Source of the DNA: Flavobacteriaceae bacterium UJ101
Lineage (GTDB): Bacteria; Bacteroidota; Bacteroidia; Flavobacteriales; UJ101
NCBI GenBank assembly: GCA_001880285.1
Contig: CP016269.1
Span: forward strand, 1,064,501 to 1,128,500
Direction: 5' to 3'
DNA length: 64,000 nt
Made by a program: the position numbers and the translations under genes. A model generated the notes under the pieces. It saw only the letters and a list, made by a program, of their open reading frames with translations. It ran no database searches and had not been told where the DNA came from. Below, piece by piece: positions 38,789-47,915 of this stretch. Within the stretch, counting starts at the first letter, position 1. Each line of letters begins with the position of its first letter.

Positions 38789-40639
38789 ATGAAACATTTT
38801 TTTTTAGTGAGTTGGACTCTTTTTTATAGTTCTTTTGCTTGGAGTCAAATAGATGCTTATTGGCAACAGCATATAGATTATAAAATGGATATTGAAGTAA
38901 ACACAAAAGATTTTACCTACGATGGAAATCAAGTTATTACGTATCAAAATAATTCTCCAAACACTTTACACAAAGTTTATTTTCACTTGTATTGGAATGC
39001 TTTTCAACCTAACAGTATGATGGATCAGAAATTAGTGACATCAGGAAATGATGGGGACACTAAAATCATGCAAAATAAAGGGACAAAAGAAAATCCTAAA
39101 TGGGTTAGTGAAATTAGTTTATTAGATCCTAAAGACTACGGAAAACAAGAAATAATTTCTTTAACACAAAAAGGTAAACCGTTACAATACCAAATAGAAG
39201 GGACCATTTTAGAAGTCGAATTAGCACAACCTATTTTGCCCAATACTTCTTCACAATTTGAAATGAAATGGAAAACATTTATTCCTCCCGTTTTAAGAAG
39301 AGGTGGAAAAAATAACACCGAAGAAGTTGATTTTTCTATGACTCAATGGTATCCTAAAATGGCAGAATACGACTATGACGGATGGCATGCAGATGAATAT
39401 ATCGGAAAAGAGTTTCATGGTGTTTTTGGTAATTTTGATGTAAAAATAACCATAGATCCAGATTATGTTGTAGGTGCAGGAGGAGAAATTCAAAATCCTA
39501 ATGAAGTAAACGGATATGGTGGAAAACCCAAAAAGAAACAAACCTATCATTTTATAACAAAAAATATTCATGATTTTGCCTGGGTAGCTGATAAAGACTT
39601 TGTAGTTGAAGTCCAGCAACCTAAAATTGGACCTAAAACTTATTATGTTTATAATAAAGAAAAATATGGTACGTATTGGAAAGAAGTAAAACCTTATGTA
39701 GCCAAATTTTGGGAATTAATGAATCGTACTTTTGGTGAATACCAATATCCTACTTATTCTATTTTACAAGGAGGTGATGGAGGAATGGAATATGGTGCTT
39801 GTACCTTAATTATGGGGAAACACGATTCATTAGAAGATTTAGCATCTTTAATTTTTCATGAAGCAGGACATTCATGGTTTCAACATATAATCGCAACAGA
39901 TGAAAATACAGAAGCATGGCTTGATGAAGGATTAACAACCTATGCACAAGATCTATGTGACGATGTATTATTTAATAAAAGACAAAATAATCCATTTGGA
40001 AGAGCTTATGGAGCATATTTAAACGCACATTCCAGAGGAAAAGTAGAACCTATGTCAACCTTAGCAGATCATTTTAAAACAAAATTAGGTTATTCAATTG
40101 GAGCTTATTTTAAAGCAGAAGTCTTTTTCTCTCAATTAGGTTATATAATTGGAGAAGAAAATTTACAAAAAACATTAAAAGAATATTTCAATACTTGGAA
40201 ATTAAAACATCCTACTTCGCGAGATTTAAAACATATCGCACAAGAAGTTTCAGGAATGAATCTACGTTGGTATTTTAATCAATTTGTAACAACAACCGAT
40301 ATTATTGACTATAAAATTAAGGAGGTAAAAGCAATAGGGGATAAAACCCAAGTAACACTAGAAAATTTAGGAGGGATCGCAATGCCAATTGATTTTTACA
40401 CGATAGATCAAACAGGAAAACCTCAAATCTTTTATATTCCTTTAAAATTATTAAGAGGTGAAAAACCGAATGATTATCCAAATTTAGATCGAAAAGTTTT
40501 ACCTGATTGGGGATGGACGCAAAAAGAATATATTTTTACCATAGATCAACCTTTGTCAAATTTTAAAACTTTTGTAATTGACGCGTCGACCCGCTTAGCC
40601 GATGTCAATTATGATAATAATATCTACGAGAATAAATAG
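38789..40639 (+). CDS. M1 family zinc metallopeptidase
   Basis: The 616-residue protein has a signal peptide (MKHFFLVSWTLFYSSFAWSQ). The zinc site is HEAGH at about residues 357-361 with the third ligand Glu near 380 (WLDEGL). The exopeptidase-type GGMEYGA segment at about 331-337 occurs just before. It is a periplasmic or secreted aminopeptidase-like enzyme. An ATG further upstream would hide the signal peptide, so I reject it. Confidence 0.9.
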   Translation: MKHFFLVSWTLFYSSFAWSQIDAYWQQHIDYKMDIEVNTKDFTYDGNQVITYQNNSPNTLHKVYFHLYWNAFQPNSMMDQKLVTSGNDGDTKIMQNKGTKENPKWVSEISLLDPKDYGKQEIISLTQKGKPLQYQIEGTILEVELAQPILPNTSSQFEMKWKTFIPPVLRRGGKNNTEEVDFSMTQWYPKMAEYDYDGWHADEYIGKEFHGVFGNFDVKITIDPDYVVGAGGEIQNPNEVNGYGGKPKKKQTYHFITKNIHDFAWVADKDFVVEVQQPKIGPKTYYVYNKEKYGTYWKEVKPYVAKFWELMNRTFGEYQYPTYSILQGGDGGMEYGACTLIMGKHDSLEDLASLIFHEAGHSWFQHIIATDENTEAWLDEGLTTYAQDLCDDVLFNKRQNNPFGRAYGAYLNAHSRGKVEPMSTLADHFKTKLGYSIGAYFKAEVFFSQLGYIIGEENLQKTLKEYFNTWKLKHPTSRDLKHIAQEVSGMNLRWYFNQFVTTTDIIDYKIKEVKAIGDKTQVTLENLGGIAMPIDFYTIDQTGKPQIFYIPLKLLRGEKPNDYPNLDRKVLPDWGWTQKEYIFTIDQPLSNFKTFVIDASTRLADVNYDNNIYENK

Positions 40640-40669
40640 TATATTTGTAACCATTAAAAGAAATAAACC

Positions 40670-41425
40670 ATGTTATTGGCTGTTAATATAGGAAATTCAA
40701 GTATTCGATTTGGTATTTTTAAAGAAGAAAAATGTATCAATTCATGGATCATTAATAGTAAAGCAGATCGAACGGAAGATGAATTTTACGCCCTGTTTAA
40801 AGGTTATTATCTACAATATGACATAGATGAAAAAGATTTAAGAAAAATTGTAGTAGGTTCAGTAGTACCCAAACATACTGAACCTGTTTGTAGAGCCTTA
40901 AAAAAAATACACGGTTTTGAACCCTTTTTAGTGAGTCGAGATACACCTTCTGCTATAAAACATGAATCCAATCAATTAGGAACTGATTTATATGCGAATG
41001 CAGTAGGAGCTTATGAATTGTTTAAGAGAAAATGTGTAGTCATTGATTTTGGAACTGCTTTAACTTTAACAGGAATTGATCATGATGGAACTATGTTGGG
41101 AGTAGTTATTGCTCCAGGAGTCAATACAGCATTACAATCTTTGGTTGGAAATACTGCACAATTACCTGATATTGAATTAACAGCTCCAGAAAAAGTATTA
41201 GGATTAGAAACCGTCGCTTGTATGCAATCAGGAATGGTATATGGATATCTTTCTATGATTGAAGGTTTAATAGACCGAATTAAAAATGAGATAGGTGATG
41301 ATACTTATGTCATTGCAACAGGTGGTTTGTGCCATATTTTTGAATCATTAACCAACAAAATTAATTATACTGATAAATTACATACCATTAAAGGATTAAA
41401 AGCCTTATATGAATTGAATCATTAG
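40670..41425 (+). CDS. coaX: Type III pantothenate kinase
   Basis: CoaX phosphorylates pantothenate, the first step of coenzyme A synthesis, without feedback by CoA. The 251-residue protein has the ASKHA-type motifs LAVNIGNSSIRFGIF at the N-terminus and VIDFGTALTLTGID near residue 125, and a later VIATGGL phosphate loop. Length is typical. It is 31 bp downstream of the peptidase. Confidence 0.94.
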   Translation: MLLAVNIGNSSIRFGIFKEEKCINSWIINSKADRTEDEFYALFKGYYLQYDIDEKDLRKIVVGSVVPKHTEPVCRALKKIHGFEPFLVSRDTPSAIKHESNQLGTDLYANAVGAYELFKRKCVVIDFGTALTLTGIDHDGTMLGVVIAPGVNTALQSLVGNTAQLPDIELTAPEKVLGLETVACMQSGMVYGYLSMIEGLIDRIKNEIGDDTYVIATGGLCHIFESLTNKINYTDKLHTIKGLKALYELNH

Positions 41426-41545
41426 TATTTTAAAAACCCCTTTATTTCATAATTAATTCATTAAACAACTTAGATTCTCTTTTTCATTACAACTTACTCA
41501 TTCCTAATTAATACTTACTCATTATTTTTACTTATTTTTACCTCA

Positions 41546-42310
41546 ATGTTTGATTTCTTAAAATTTAATATTTATAGCTTTATAGACATTTTCGCAGTTG
41601 CGTTTTTGTTATACCAATTGTACCGATTAATTCGAGGTACTGTCGCTGTCAATATTTTTTTAGGTTTTGTTGCAGGATATTTTCTATGGCGTATTGTTGA
41701 TTATCTTGAAATGGAATTATTAAGCGGAATCTTAGGTGCTTTTTTTCAAGTCGGTTTTTTAGCTTTAATTATTATTTTCCAACAAGAAATTAGACGTTTT
41801 TTACTTCTAATGGGATCCAATACATTTTTAGCGAAACTACCTTCTTTTCTTAAAAAATCAAAAACTACGGACAATCGTGTTATACAATCTATTATTAATG
41901 CTCTAACAAAAATGTCTAGTGAAAAAACGGGTGCTTTAATTGTTCTCAAAAATGAAAATGACCTATCTGATTTGATTCAAAAGGGAGACCAAATGAATAT
42001 AGAAATAAATGCTCCTATTATAGAAAGTATCTTCTATCATAATTCTCCATTACACGATGGAGCGGTCATTGTAGAAGGAAATAAAATTACTTCTACCCGA
42101 TCTATTTTACCTGTATCCTACAATCAAAACATCCCTTCACATTTAGGATTAAGACACCGAGCAGCAATAGGAATTACAGAAAAATCAGATGCAGTGGCTT
42201 TAGTTGTATCTGAAGAAACAGGTTTTATTTCATACATCAAAAAAGGAATTAGAACTCCGATTCAGCACATTGATGAATTAGAAAAATTATTAGCTGAATT
42301 TATTAAATAA
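41546..42310 (+). CDS. dacA: Diadenylate cyclase (c-di-AMP synthase), CdaA type
   Basis: This membrane-bound enzyme makes the second messenger c-di-AMP from two ATP. Three N-terminal membrane helices (about 10-85) precede the DisA_N domain. The catalytic DGA motif is in SPLHDGAVIVEGNKI near residue 172 and RHRAAIGITE near 211. The length of 254 fits CdaA. c-di-AMP usually controls potassium and osmotic balance; no partner gene is adjacent. Confidence 0.94.
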   Translation: MFDFLKFNIYSFIDIFAVAFLLYQLYRLIRGTVAVNIFLGFVAGYFLWRIVDYLEMELLSGILGAFFQVGFLALIIIFQQEIRRFLLLMGSNTFLAKLPSFLKKSKTTDNRVIQSIINALTKMSSEKTGALIVLKNENDLSDLIQKGDQMNIEINAPIIESIFYHNSPLHDGAVIVEGNKITSTRSILPVSYNQNIPSHLGLRHRAAIGITEKSDAVALVVSEETGFISYIKKGIRTPIQHIDELEKLLAEFIK

Positions 42311-42410
42311 AATAAACCTGACTAAAATCATAAAATCCTGTAAATCACTACACATAAACATTTTATCACTTTTTTTATTTCAGATTAAAATCTTAACATA
42401 TTAATTACTA

Positions 42411-42439
42411 TTGTTTACCATAAAATCTAACTATATTTG
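42411..42439 (+). promoter_or_regulatory. Consensus promoter of the beta-barrel gene
   Basis: TTG at 42411-42413, an 18-bp spacer and TATATTTG at 42432-42439 match the flavobacterial consensus. It shows that translation starts after this point, at 42458. No TGTAG boxes are present. Confidence 0.75.
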
Positions 42440-42457
42440 TCGCCAAAAATTAATTAT

Positions 42458-43306
42458 ATGAAAACATTTACTATGAAAACATTAGTCATTACAATTATGA
42501 CTTTATTATCATTAAATATTTACTCACAAGATTATAATTATAACGATAACAAAGGTAAGTTTTATATTTATTGGGGATGGAATAGAGGTTATTATTCAGA
42601 CTCTGATATTCGATTTAAAGGAGATGGCTATGATTTTACAATAAAAGATGTTAGTGCCCATGACCGTCAAACGCCTGTTGCTTTTGACCCTTATATTACT
42701 GAAATGACAATTCCTCAAACAAACTTTAGATTGGGATATTTTATCAATGATCATTATGACATTTCTATTGGTGTTGATCATATGAAGTATATCATGACAC
42801 AAGATCAAGCTGTTAATATCTATGGAAACATTAATAATGGTAGTGATTTTGATGGTACTTATAATGGTGAAGAAATTATCTTAACTGAAGATTTTTTAAT
42901 GTTTGAACACACTGATGGATTAAATTATGTAAACATTGAAGTTAATCGAAACGATAATATCTTCGGTTTATTAAAAATGAAGGTAAATCCTGATAAGATA
43001 CAACTAAATACAGTTGGAGGTGTAGGAGTTGGTATATTGTATCCTAAAACTAATACAACTTTAATGGGATTTGATCGCTATGATGAATTTCACGTTGCTG
43101 GATATGGTTTTTCTGGTAAAATTGGTTTAAACTTAACTTTATTCAAATATTTCTTCATTCAAACTGAAGGTAAAGTGGGGTATATTAATATGCCTGATAT
43201 TCGAACTACACAATCTAAAACTGACAAAGCACAACAAGACTTCATGTTCTTCTCAAATAACATCACATTTGGTGCTAAATTTAGGCTTTGGAATAATAAA
43301 AAATAA
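42458..43306 (+). CDS. Outer-membrane beta-barrel-like protein
   Basis: The 282-residue protein starts at ATG 42458, fixed by the promoter just upstream, and has a signal peptide ending near NIYSQ. It alternates hydrophobic and polar residues (FRLGYFINDHYDISIGVDHM, IGLNLTLFKYFFIQTEGKVG) and ends with a strand KFRLWNNK, typical of small outer-membrane barrels. Family and cargo unknown. Confidence 0.7.
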   Translation: MKTFTMKTLVITIMTLLSLNIYSQDYNYNDNKGKFYIYWGWNRGYYSDSDIRFKGDGYDFTIKDVSAHDRQTPVAFDPYITEMTIPQTNFRLGYFINDHYDISIGVDHMKYIMTQDQAVNIYGNINNGSDFDGTYNGEEIILTEDFLMFEHTDGLNYVNIEVNRNDNIFGLLKMKVNPDKIQLNTVGGVGVGILYPKTNTTLMGFDRYDEFHVAGYGFSGKIGLNLTLFKYFFIQTEGKVGYINMPDIRTTQSKTDKAQQDFMFFSNNITFGAKFRLWNNKK

Positions 43307-43310
43307 ATTT

Positions 43311-43345
43311 AATAAAACTAAAGAGCAGGTAAATAACCTGCTCTT
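43311..43345. terminator. Terminator of small RNA 2 and of the beta-barrel gene
   Basis: AAGAGCAGG and CCTGCTCTT form a 9-bp stem around a 7-nt loop. On the minus strand it is followed by TAGTTTTATT; on the plus strand it follows the beta-barrel gene and can act for it too. Confidence 0.8.
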
Positions 43346-43427
43346 ATTGAAAAAAATTAATTAGTACATGAAAAAAGTTATTCATTGTCACTAAATATTT
43401 AATAAGGGGGAACGTCCATATAGTGTA
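43311..43427 (-). ncRNA. Candidate small RNA 2
   Basis: A transcript of about 115 nt lies between a boxed promoter and a strong terminator and has no homologous frame to candidate 1. It contains ATAACTTTTTTCATGTA; the ending TTCATGTA is shared with candidate 1 and ATAACTTTTTTCAT with candidate 3. Its terminator stem is the same GAGCAGG/CCTGCTC as in candidate 1, although the two loci are 28 kb apart. Confidence 0.5.
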
Positions 43428-43430
43428 CAA

Positions 43431-43488
43431 CAAAGAAACATTATTATACTCTAGATTTAAAAAAAATACCCCCTACACTTTCCATACA
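43431..43488 (-). promoter_or_regulatory. Promoter of small RNA 2 with tandem boxes
   Basis: On the minus strand TGTAT begins at 43488 and TGTAG at 43477. TTTG of TTTCTTTG begins at 43434, again 43 bp after the second box. No TTG is found at -33 spacing. The -7 block and the following GTT(G/A)TA match small RNA 1. Confidence 0.6.
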
Positions 43489-43577
43489 TTTTTTAAAATA
43501 CTGTAAAATAATCGCTTACATTTTAGAAGTATGGCGTTTGTATGGCCATTGTAATCATTAGATTAAATAAATAAGCA

Positions 43578-43661
43578 TAAAAAAACTCTCAATAATCACT
43601 TACTGAGAGAAAACCTAAATTTTTAACTATGAAAAAAGTTATCTACTGTTGTTGAACTTCA
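43578..43661 (-). ncRNA. Candidate small RNA 3
   Basis: A unit of about 85 nt lies between a perfect TATATTTG element (43671-43664 region, minus strand) and the hairpin at 43586-43609, which is followed by TTTTTTT. It contains ATAACTTTTTTCAT as in candidate 2. Because the oxidoreductase gene ends upstream at 43743, the hairpin may simply terminate that gene, so this candidate is weaker. Confidence 0.35.
43579..43609 (-). terminator. Minus-strand terminator
   Basis: CTCTCA and TGAGAG pair around a loop with a further TAA/TTA pairing, followed on the minus strand by TTTTTTT. Confidence 0.8.
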
Positions 43662-43664
43662 ATT

Positions 43665-43723
43665 CAAATATACAGTCTATTTGTTTTTAAAACATACTTC
43701 ATTCGATATACAAACTGTTTTCA
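43665..43723 (-). promoter_or_regulatory. Near-match of the boxed promoter
   Basis: On the minus strand TGAAA (43723) and TGTAT (43712) are 11 bp apart. TATATTTG follows with its TTTG starting at 43668, 44 bp after the second box instead of 43. The boxes are weaker than elsewhere. Confidence 0.3.
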
Positions 43724-43742
43724 TAGATGGATTTTATATTTA

Positions 43743-44783
43743 TTACTTTTGAAATCGATTAATATCAATTTCTTTCGTTAAAACTTTTTTATTTTCTATA
43801 AAATTAAATAATTCATCTGCCATAGAGCATCCTAACATTATACCACGAGTTCCCAAACCATTTAAAACATAAACATTATGATGATCTTTATGTCTACCTA
43901 CCAAAGGTCTACGATCTATTACTGTAGGTCTCAATCCTGCATTATGTTCTATAATTTCAAAATCTATTTTTAAAAAAGTTTTCAATTTAGAAACCAGTTC
44001 ATCTTTTCCTTCTTCTGTAGGAATTTCATCCTTATCATCCCAGTTATATGTAGCTCCAACAAAGAAATAATCTTCTTGTAGAGGCATTATAAAAACTTTA
44101 GATTTCACCACCCTATCTAATTTTAATTCAGGAGCTTTTATAACCATTGTTTCTCCTTTATTTCCCACCAAAGGCAACTCATTAAAAAAGGGATTCTTTT
44201 TCAAACCATAACCTTCACAGAAAACAATTCGTGAAGCTTTTATTGTTTTATATTTAACTAATGAATCTTCTATTTCTAAACGAGTATAATCTAATTGCTC
44301 TTCAAGGAGTTGCTCTTTTTCTTTTAAAATATTCCGAAAAGCACTCAAAAATTCTCTAACACGAACCTTTCCTCCTCTTAAAACTTCTCCCACTCCAAAA
44401 TCATTTTCAATATAAGGATTGTCTATAGATTCAATCTTAGTACTCAAAAAAGGATTTAAATCTTCTCTTTTAGCTTTTTTCAGCCATGTACTTTGTTCAT
44501 CAGCAGAATGAAAAATTCGATCAATCCTACTCTTTTCAATAAGGTCAATATTTAAATATTGTTCAATATCTTTAAAAAACTCTTCTACTTTTTCTATTTG
44601 ACCTAAAGCATTCCAAACAGGTGTAAATCTTTTCAAAACAACAGGATTATACATTCCTGAAGAAACTTTTGAAGCGTTATTCCCTTTTGAATCAATTATT
44701 AAAAATGTTTTATTCTGCTGTATACATTTATACGCAAACAAACTTCCTGATAATCCTTGACCTACTATGATATAGTCGTACAT
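43743..44783 (-). CDS. FAD-dependent amine/D-amino-acid oxidase-like protein
   Basis: The 346-residue protein begins at ATG 44783 with YDYIIVGQGLSGSLFAYK, a dinucleotide-binding GxGxxG motif. The DAO-type C-terminus has GLRPTVIDRRPLVGRH and YVLNGLGTRGIMLG. The longer in-frame start runs through the gldN terminator and is rejected. Substrate unknown; related enzymes oxidise amines or amino acids. Confidence 0.85.
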   Translation of the reverse strand: MYDYIIVGQGLSGSLFAYKCIQQNKTFLIIDSKGNNASKVSSGMYNPVVLKRFTPVWNALGQIEKVEEFFKDIEQYLNIDLIEKSRIDRIFHSADEQSTWLKKAKREDLNPFLSTKIESIDNPYIENDFGVGEVLRGGKVRVREFLSAFRNILKEKEQLLEEQLDYTRLEIEDSLVKYKTIKASRIVFCEGYGLKKNPFFNELPLVGNKGETMVIKAPELKLDRVVKSKVFIMPLQEDYFFVGATYNWDDKDEIPTEEGKDELVSKLKTFLKIDFEIIEHNAGLRPTVIDRRPLVGRHKDHHNVYVLNGLGTRGIMLGCSMADELFNFIENKKVLTKEIDINRFQK

Positions 44784-44808
44784 TTTCTTCGGTTTAAAAA
44801 AATAAAAA

Positions 44809-44834
44809 ACCATTCCGAAACACATTCGGAATGG
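44809..44834 (-). terminator. Terminator of the gldKLMN operon
   Basis: AACCATTCCGAA and TTCGGAATGGTT form a 12-bp perfect stem with a 4-5 nt loop, followed on the minus strand by a TTTTTTATTTTTTT tail. Confidence 0.9.
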
Positions 44835-44860
44835 TTGTTTTTATCGTATGATTATTATTC

Positions 44861-45754
44861 TTATTGTTGCCATAAGTCAGATTCCACATCTCGAATTCCT
44901 GATTCAATTCTTCTGTTTTCCTCTATTTGACCTTTTGCATCACCTACAATATAATCTTTTACTGCTCTACCTTGCATGTTTTGTTCTTTATAAATCACAG
45001 AATTAAAACGGCGTGCATTAATCATATCATCAAATGATATATCAGCAGAAATGTTTCGACCACTAAATACTTTATTCTTATGTAAGACTTTACGTGCATC
45101 TGCATACCAAACCCAAAATAAGTCATAGTATGAATCATCTACAATACCTGCATTAATGGCTTGCATATCAGGTCCCATAGGAGCAATTCCTAATGGACGG
45201 TAACGCATCTCTCCTAGTTTTTTATCAATATACCACATTCCCATGATTTTGAACATTTTAACGTCTGTATTACGTAATTCGTTAAAATCTAAATCATCTT
45301 CAGTAATGGTTTCACCAGCAGCAATTTTATCTTTAGCCCAATCTGATGTATCTACAATAGAAAATTTTGAAGTTGCACTTGCATAATCTGTCTTAGTACC
45401 AAATGTATCATCTGTGTAAATTTCTTTAATATCACCAGACTTTATACCATCACTGATAGCATCATACAATGATTTTTGACCAATTCCTGCAATCCCTTCA
45501 GAAGTATGATAGTATGGTTGATTGATTCTTTCGTTCATATCAATTACTTCCCATACGATCTTTGACCAAAGAATGTCTCGATCTTTTACTTCTCCATAAG
45601 GTAGAGGCTCATCTTCCTCTTCGATAGAATCGTTTTCAGCACGCTCTAATGCTTTCTTTGCAAATTCTTCAGGAGATTTTACATTTAGTAAATTTTGAGC
45701 AGAAATTAATCCTGCAAAAATTAAACATAGTGAACTCAAAATATTTTTCATCAT
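44861..45754 (-). CDS. gldN: Gliding motility/type IX secretion protein GldN
   Basis: GldN is a periplasmic part of the type IX secretion ring that joins GldK. The 297-residue protein has a signal peptide ending near LISAQ and conserved PYGEVKDRDILWSKIVWEVIDMNERIN and FKIMGMWYIDKKLGEMRYRPLGIAPM segments of the family. The gene is last in gldK-L-M-N and is closed by a strong terminator. The first two codons are both ATG. Confidence 0.95.
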   Translation of the reverse strand: MMKNILSSLCLIFAGLISAQNLLNVKSPEEFAKKALERAENDSIEEEDEPLPYGEVKDRDILWSKIVWEVIDMNERINQPYYHTSEGIAGIGQKSLYDAISDGIKSGDIKEIYTDDTFGTKTDYASATSKFSIVDTSDWAKDKIAAGETITEDDLDFNELRNTDVKMFKIMGMWYIDKKLGEMRYRPLGIAPMGPDMQAINAGIVDDSYYDLFWVWYADARKVLHKNKVFSGRNISADISFDDMINARRFNSVIYKEQNMQGRAVKDYIVGDAKGQIEENRRIESGIRDVESDLWQQ

Positions 45755-45772
45755 ACGTAATTTTTAAAATTG

Positions 45773-47314
45773 TTACTTCACAGTAATTACAATTGGAGTT
45801 GCATTTTTAATTGGCACTGTAGAAGTAGCTTTAATGTCAAAAATTTGAACTGTTTGTCCTCTTCTTAACTTACCAAATGCAGCTTTTGCTTCTGCACTCA
45901 TTCGGTTACCAGAACAATTCATTGTAAGCTTACCTGGAACTTTCACTTTAAAACTTGTTACATTTGCTTTAATATCAAATAAAAAGTTAGGGAACCCAGC
46001 TTCTACTGTCACTTTACCTATTGAACTCACTGGTAAAGCTAATGCAGACTCTCCACGTACCATACCTTGTGGTTTTGGTACATTTTTAATTCTATATGTT
46101 ACTTTTTCTGTTACGGTTTTTCCTTTTGGTGTTGTACCTGATACTGTAAATGTTACGGTTTTTCCAGCACCTGGCTTATACATATATTTTCCTCCTCCTT
46201 TTGGAGACAATGATCCTGAGGAAGCTGTTAATTTAACAGTACCATCTTTTGCTCCACTCATCGTAGCACTCATAGGGTTATTTAAACCTCTATATACTAC
46301 GTTCATTTTATCAGCTGTTACAGCTCCATATGCAATATCCGGGATCTTTTGCTCGATAATCTCCCCTGCTACATAATATTTTTGATTAAATGGATAACTA
46401 ATCGTTTTACCCGCACCGTTTACATACGAGATTTCTCCACTTATAGTTTTATATCCTACAGATCCTGTTCCTAATTCAAATTCAGCTACACCATTCTTCA
46501 TTGGACGTGAAACACCATTCACTACCACACTTGATTGAATTGAACTATCATATGCTCCTAACAAAATTTTAGCACTTGCTGGATCACCTTGTTTAATAGT
46601 TGACGGTGCAATTACAATAGGTTCAAAGCTGTTTAACTCAACATCCTGAATTAATTTTGTTGCTAACATTGAAGAAACAATCTTCGACTCTTCATTACGA
46701 ACATTCGTTTCTAATAATGATAAGTTTGTCAAAGATGCTACGTTAGGTTGTTCAAAGAACGTTTCATTTAACCATGTTTTATTCTTTTTTGTAGGAGTGG
46801 TAGAAAAGAATTTTTCAACACGAGACTTATCTTCTCCTTTTAAAGTTGGAACAGATAATAAATACGTTCTAAATTCATTTACCTTTGCTTCAAATTCTAA
46901 AGCTTTATCCGTAGGTTTACCTCCTCCTTTAAAGAATAATTTATCTAACTTTTCAGATGATTCCAATACTTTATAATCTAAATCTTCAGAAGCCATATCA
47001 ATTTCATTAGCTCCTATTTCAGACTTAATACCGTCTATATATGCAATAAATTCATCTGCTTTTGTTTTTACCTCTTGGGATTTTTCATATACAGAAGCAT
47101 AACGTTCTGGATCATCTTGAGCTTTCTTCTCTAATCCATTATAAAAACTTTTATTTGCTTCTGTAGTTTGTCCAACTACATCTTCTAAAGTTGCATTGGT
47201 ATTACCAAAAGATCTCAATACCTCACGATCTACATTCATTGCCATCATAGCGATGAATATTAGATACATCAGGTTGATCATCTTCTGACGTGGTGATAAT
47301 TTTGCTTTTGCCAT
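45773..47314 (-). CDS. gldM: Type IX secretion motor protein GldM
   Basis: GldM forms, with GldL, the proton-driven motor of the type IX system. The 513-residue protein has one N-terminal membrane helix (LINLMYLIFIAMMAMNVDREVL type start, about 10-32) with the conserved Arg-Glu after it, followed by a long periplasmic part of helical and Ig-like domains ending in TSTVPIKNATPIVITVK. It lies 19 bp from gldN. Confidence 0.96.
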   Translation of the reverse strand: MAKAKLSPRQKMINLMYLIFIAMMAMNVDREVLRSFGNTNATLEDVVGQTTEANKSFYNGLEKKAQDDPERYASVYEKSQEVKTKADEFIAYIDGIKSEIGANEIDMASEDLDYKVLESSEKLDKLFFKGGGKPTDKALEFEAKVNEFRTYLLSVPTLKGEDKSRVEKFFSTTPTKKNKTWLNETFFEQPNVASLTNLSLLETNVRNEESKIVSSMLATKLIQDVELNSFEPIVIAPSTIKQGDPASAKILLGAYDSSIQSSVVVNGVSRPMKNGVAEFELGTGSVGYKTISGEISYVNGAGKTISYPFNQKYYVAGEIIEQKIPDIAYGAVTADKMNVVYRGLNNPMSATMSGAKDGTVKLTASSGSLSPKGGGKYMYKPGAGKTVTFTVSGTTPKGKTVTEKVTYRIKNVPKPQGMVRGESALALPVSSIGKVTVEAGFPNFLFDIKANVTSFKVKVPGKLTMNCSGNRMSAEAKAAFGKLRRGQTVQIFDIKATSTVPIKNATPIVITVK

Positions 47315-47354
47315 TCTTTCTTAAAAATTTAATTATTATTTAAATTGACAAAAA

Positions 47355-47885
47355 TTATCCGTTATTTTTACCACTCATTGCAGATAACATACCTCCGTAA
47401 ACATTATTTAATGAAGATAAGTTACCAGATAATGTATTTAACTGTTCACTTACATTTTTAGCATCTTCTGTAGATTGATTTAAAGCGTCTACAGAGTGAC
47501 CTAATTTTTCAAAACTATGTTTTAAACTTGTTACTAATTCAGCATCAATGCGAGCATCTTTTAATAAATCATCTAATTTTTGAGATAAAGAACCTCCTTC
47601 TAATTCAGGCTCAGCTTGAATTGATGATTTTCTTGCTACTGGCTCTCCATCAGCTAATTCAGGGTATGCTTTTTCCCAATCATATTCTCCTGCTGGAGGA
47701 TCAAATGCAAAGATTACGAAGATAATTGCTTCTGCAATTAATCCAATTGCTAAAACCACAGTTCCATCTAATGGACCTATTGACCAGTGATTAATTTTGA
47801 ATAATGCTCCTAAGATTACAACGGCTGCTCCTAACGAGTACACCATATTTAACATCTTATCTTTAGCTTTTGTTTTTGCTGCCAT
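47355..47885 (-). CDS. gldL: Type IX secretion motor protein GldL
   Basis: The 176-residue inner-membrane partner of GldM has two membrane helices (about 12-32 and 41-62) with the key glutamate in the second (LIAEAIIFVIFAFDPP). The soluble tail is helical. At 176 residues it is at the short end for GldL. Confidence 0.95.
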   Translation of the reverse strand: MAAKTKAKDKMLNMVYSLGAAVVILGALFKINHWSIGPLDGTVVLAIGLIAEAIIFVIFAFDPPAGEYDWEKAYPELADGEPVARKSSIQAEPELEGGSLSQKLDDLLKDARIDAELVTSLKHSFEKLGHSVDALNQSTEDAKNVSEQLNTLSGNLSSLNNVYGGMLSAMSGKNNG

Positions 47886-47915
47886 AATTTTCTAATATTT
47901 ATTTTTTCTTAATTT

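Larger units (their letters stand above)
43307..43742. other. Non-coding region with two candidate small RNAs
   Basis: This 436-bp gap between convergent genes carries no credible protein gene. It holds two minus-strand promoter-terminator units, described in separate entries. The 14-mer ATGAAAAAAGTTAT occurs in both (43368-43381 and 43629-43642 on the plus strand). Confidence 0.7.
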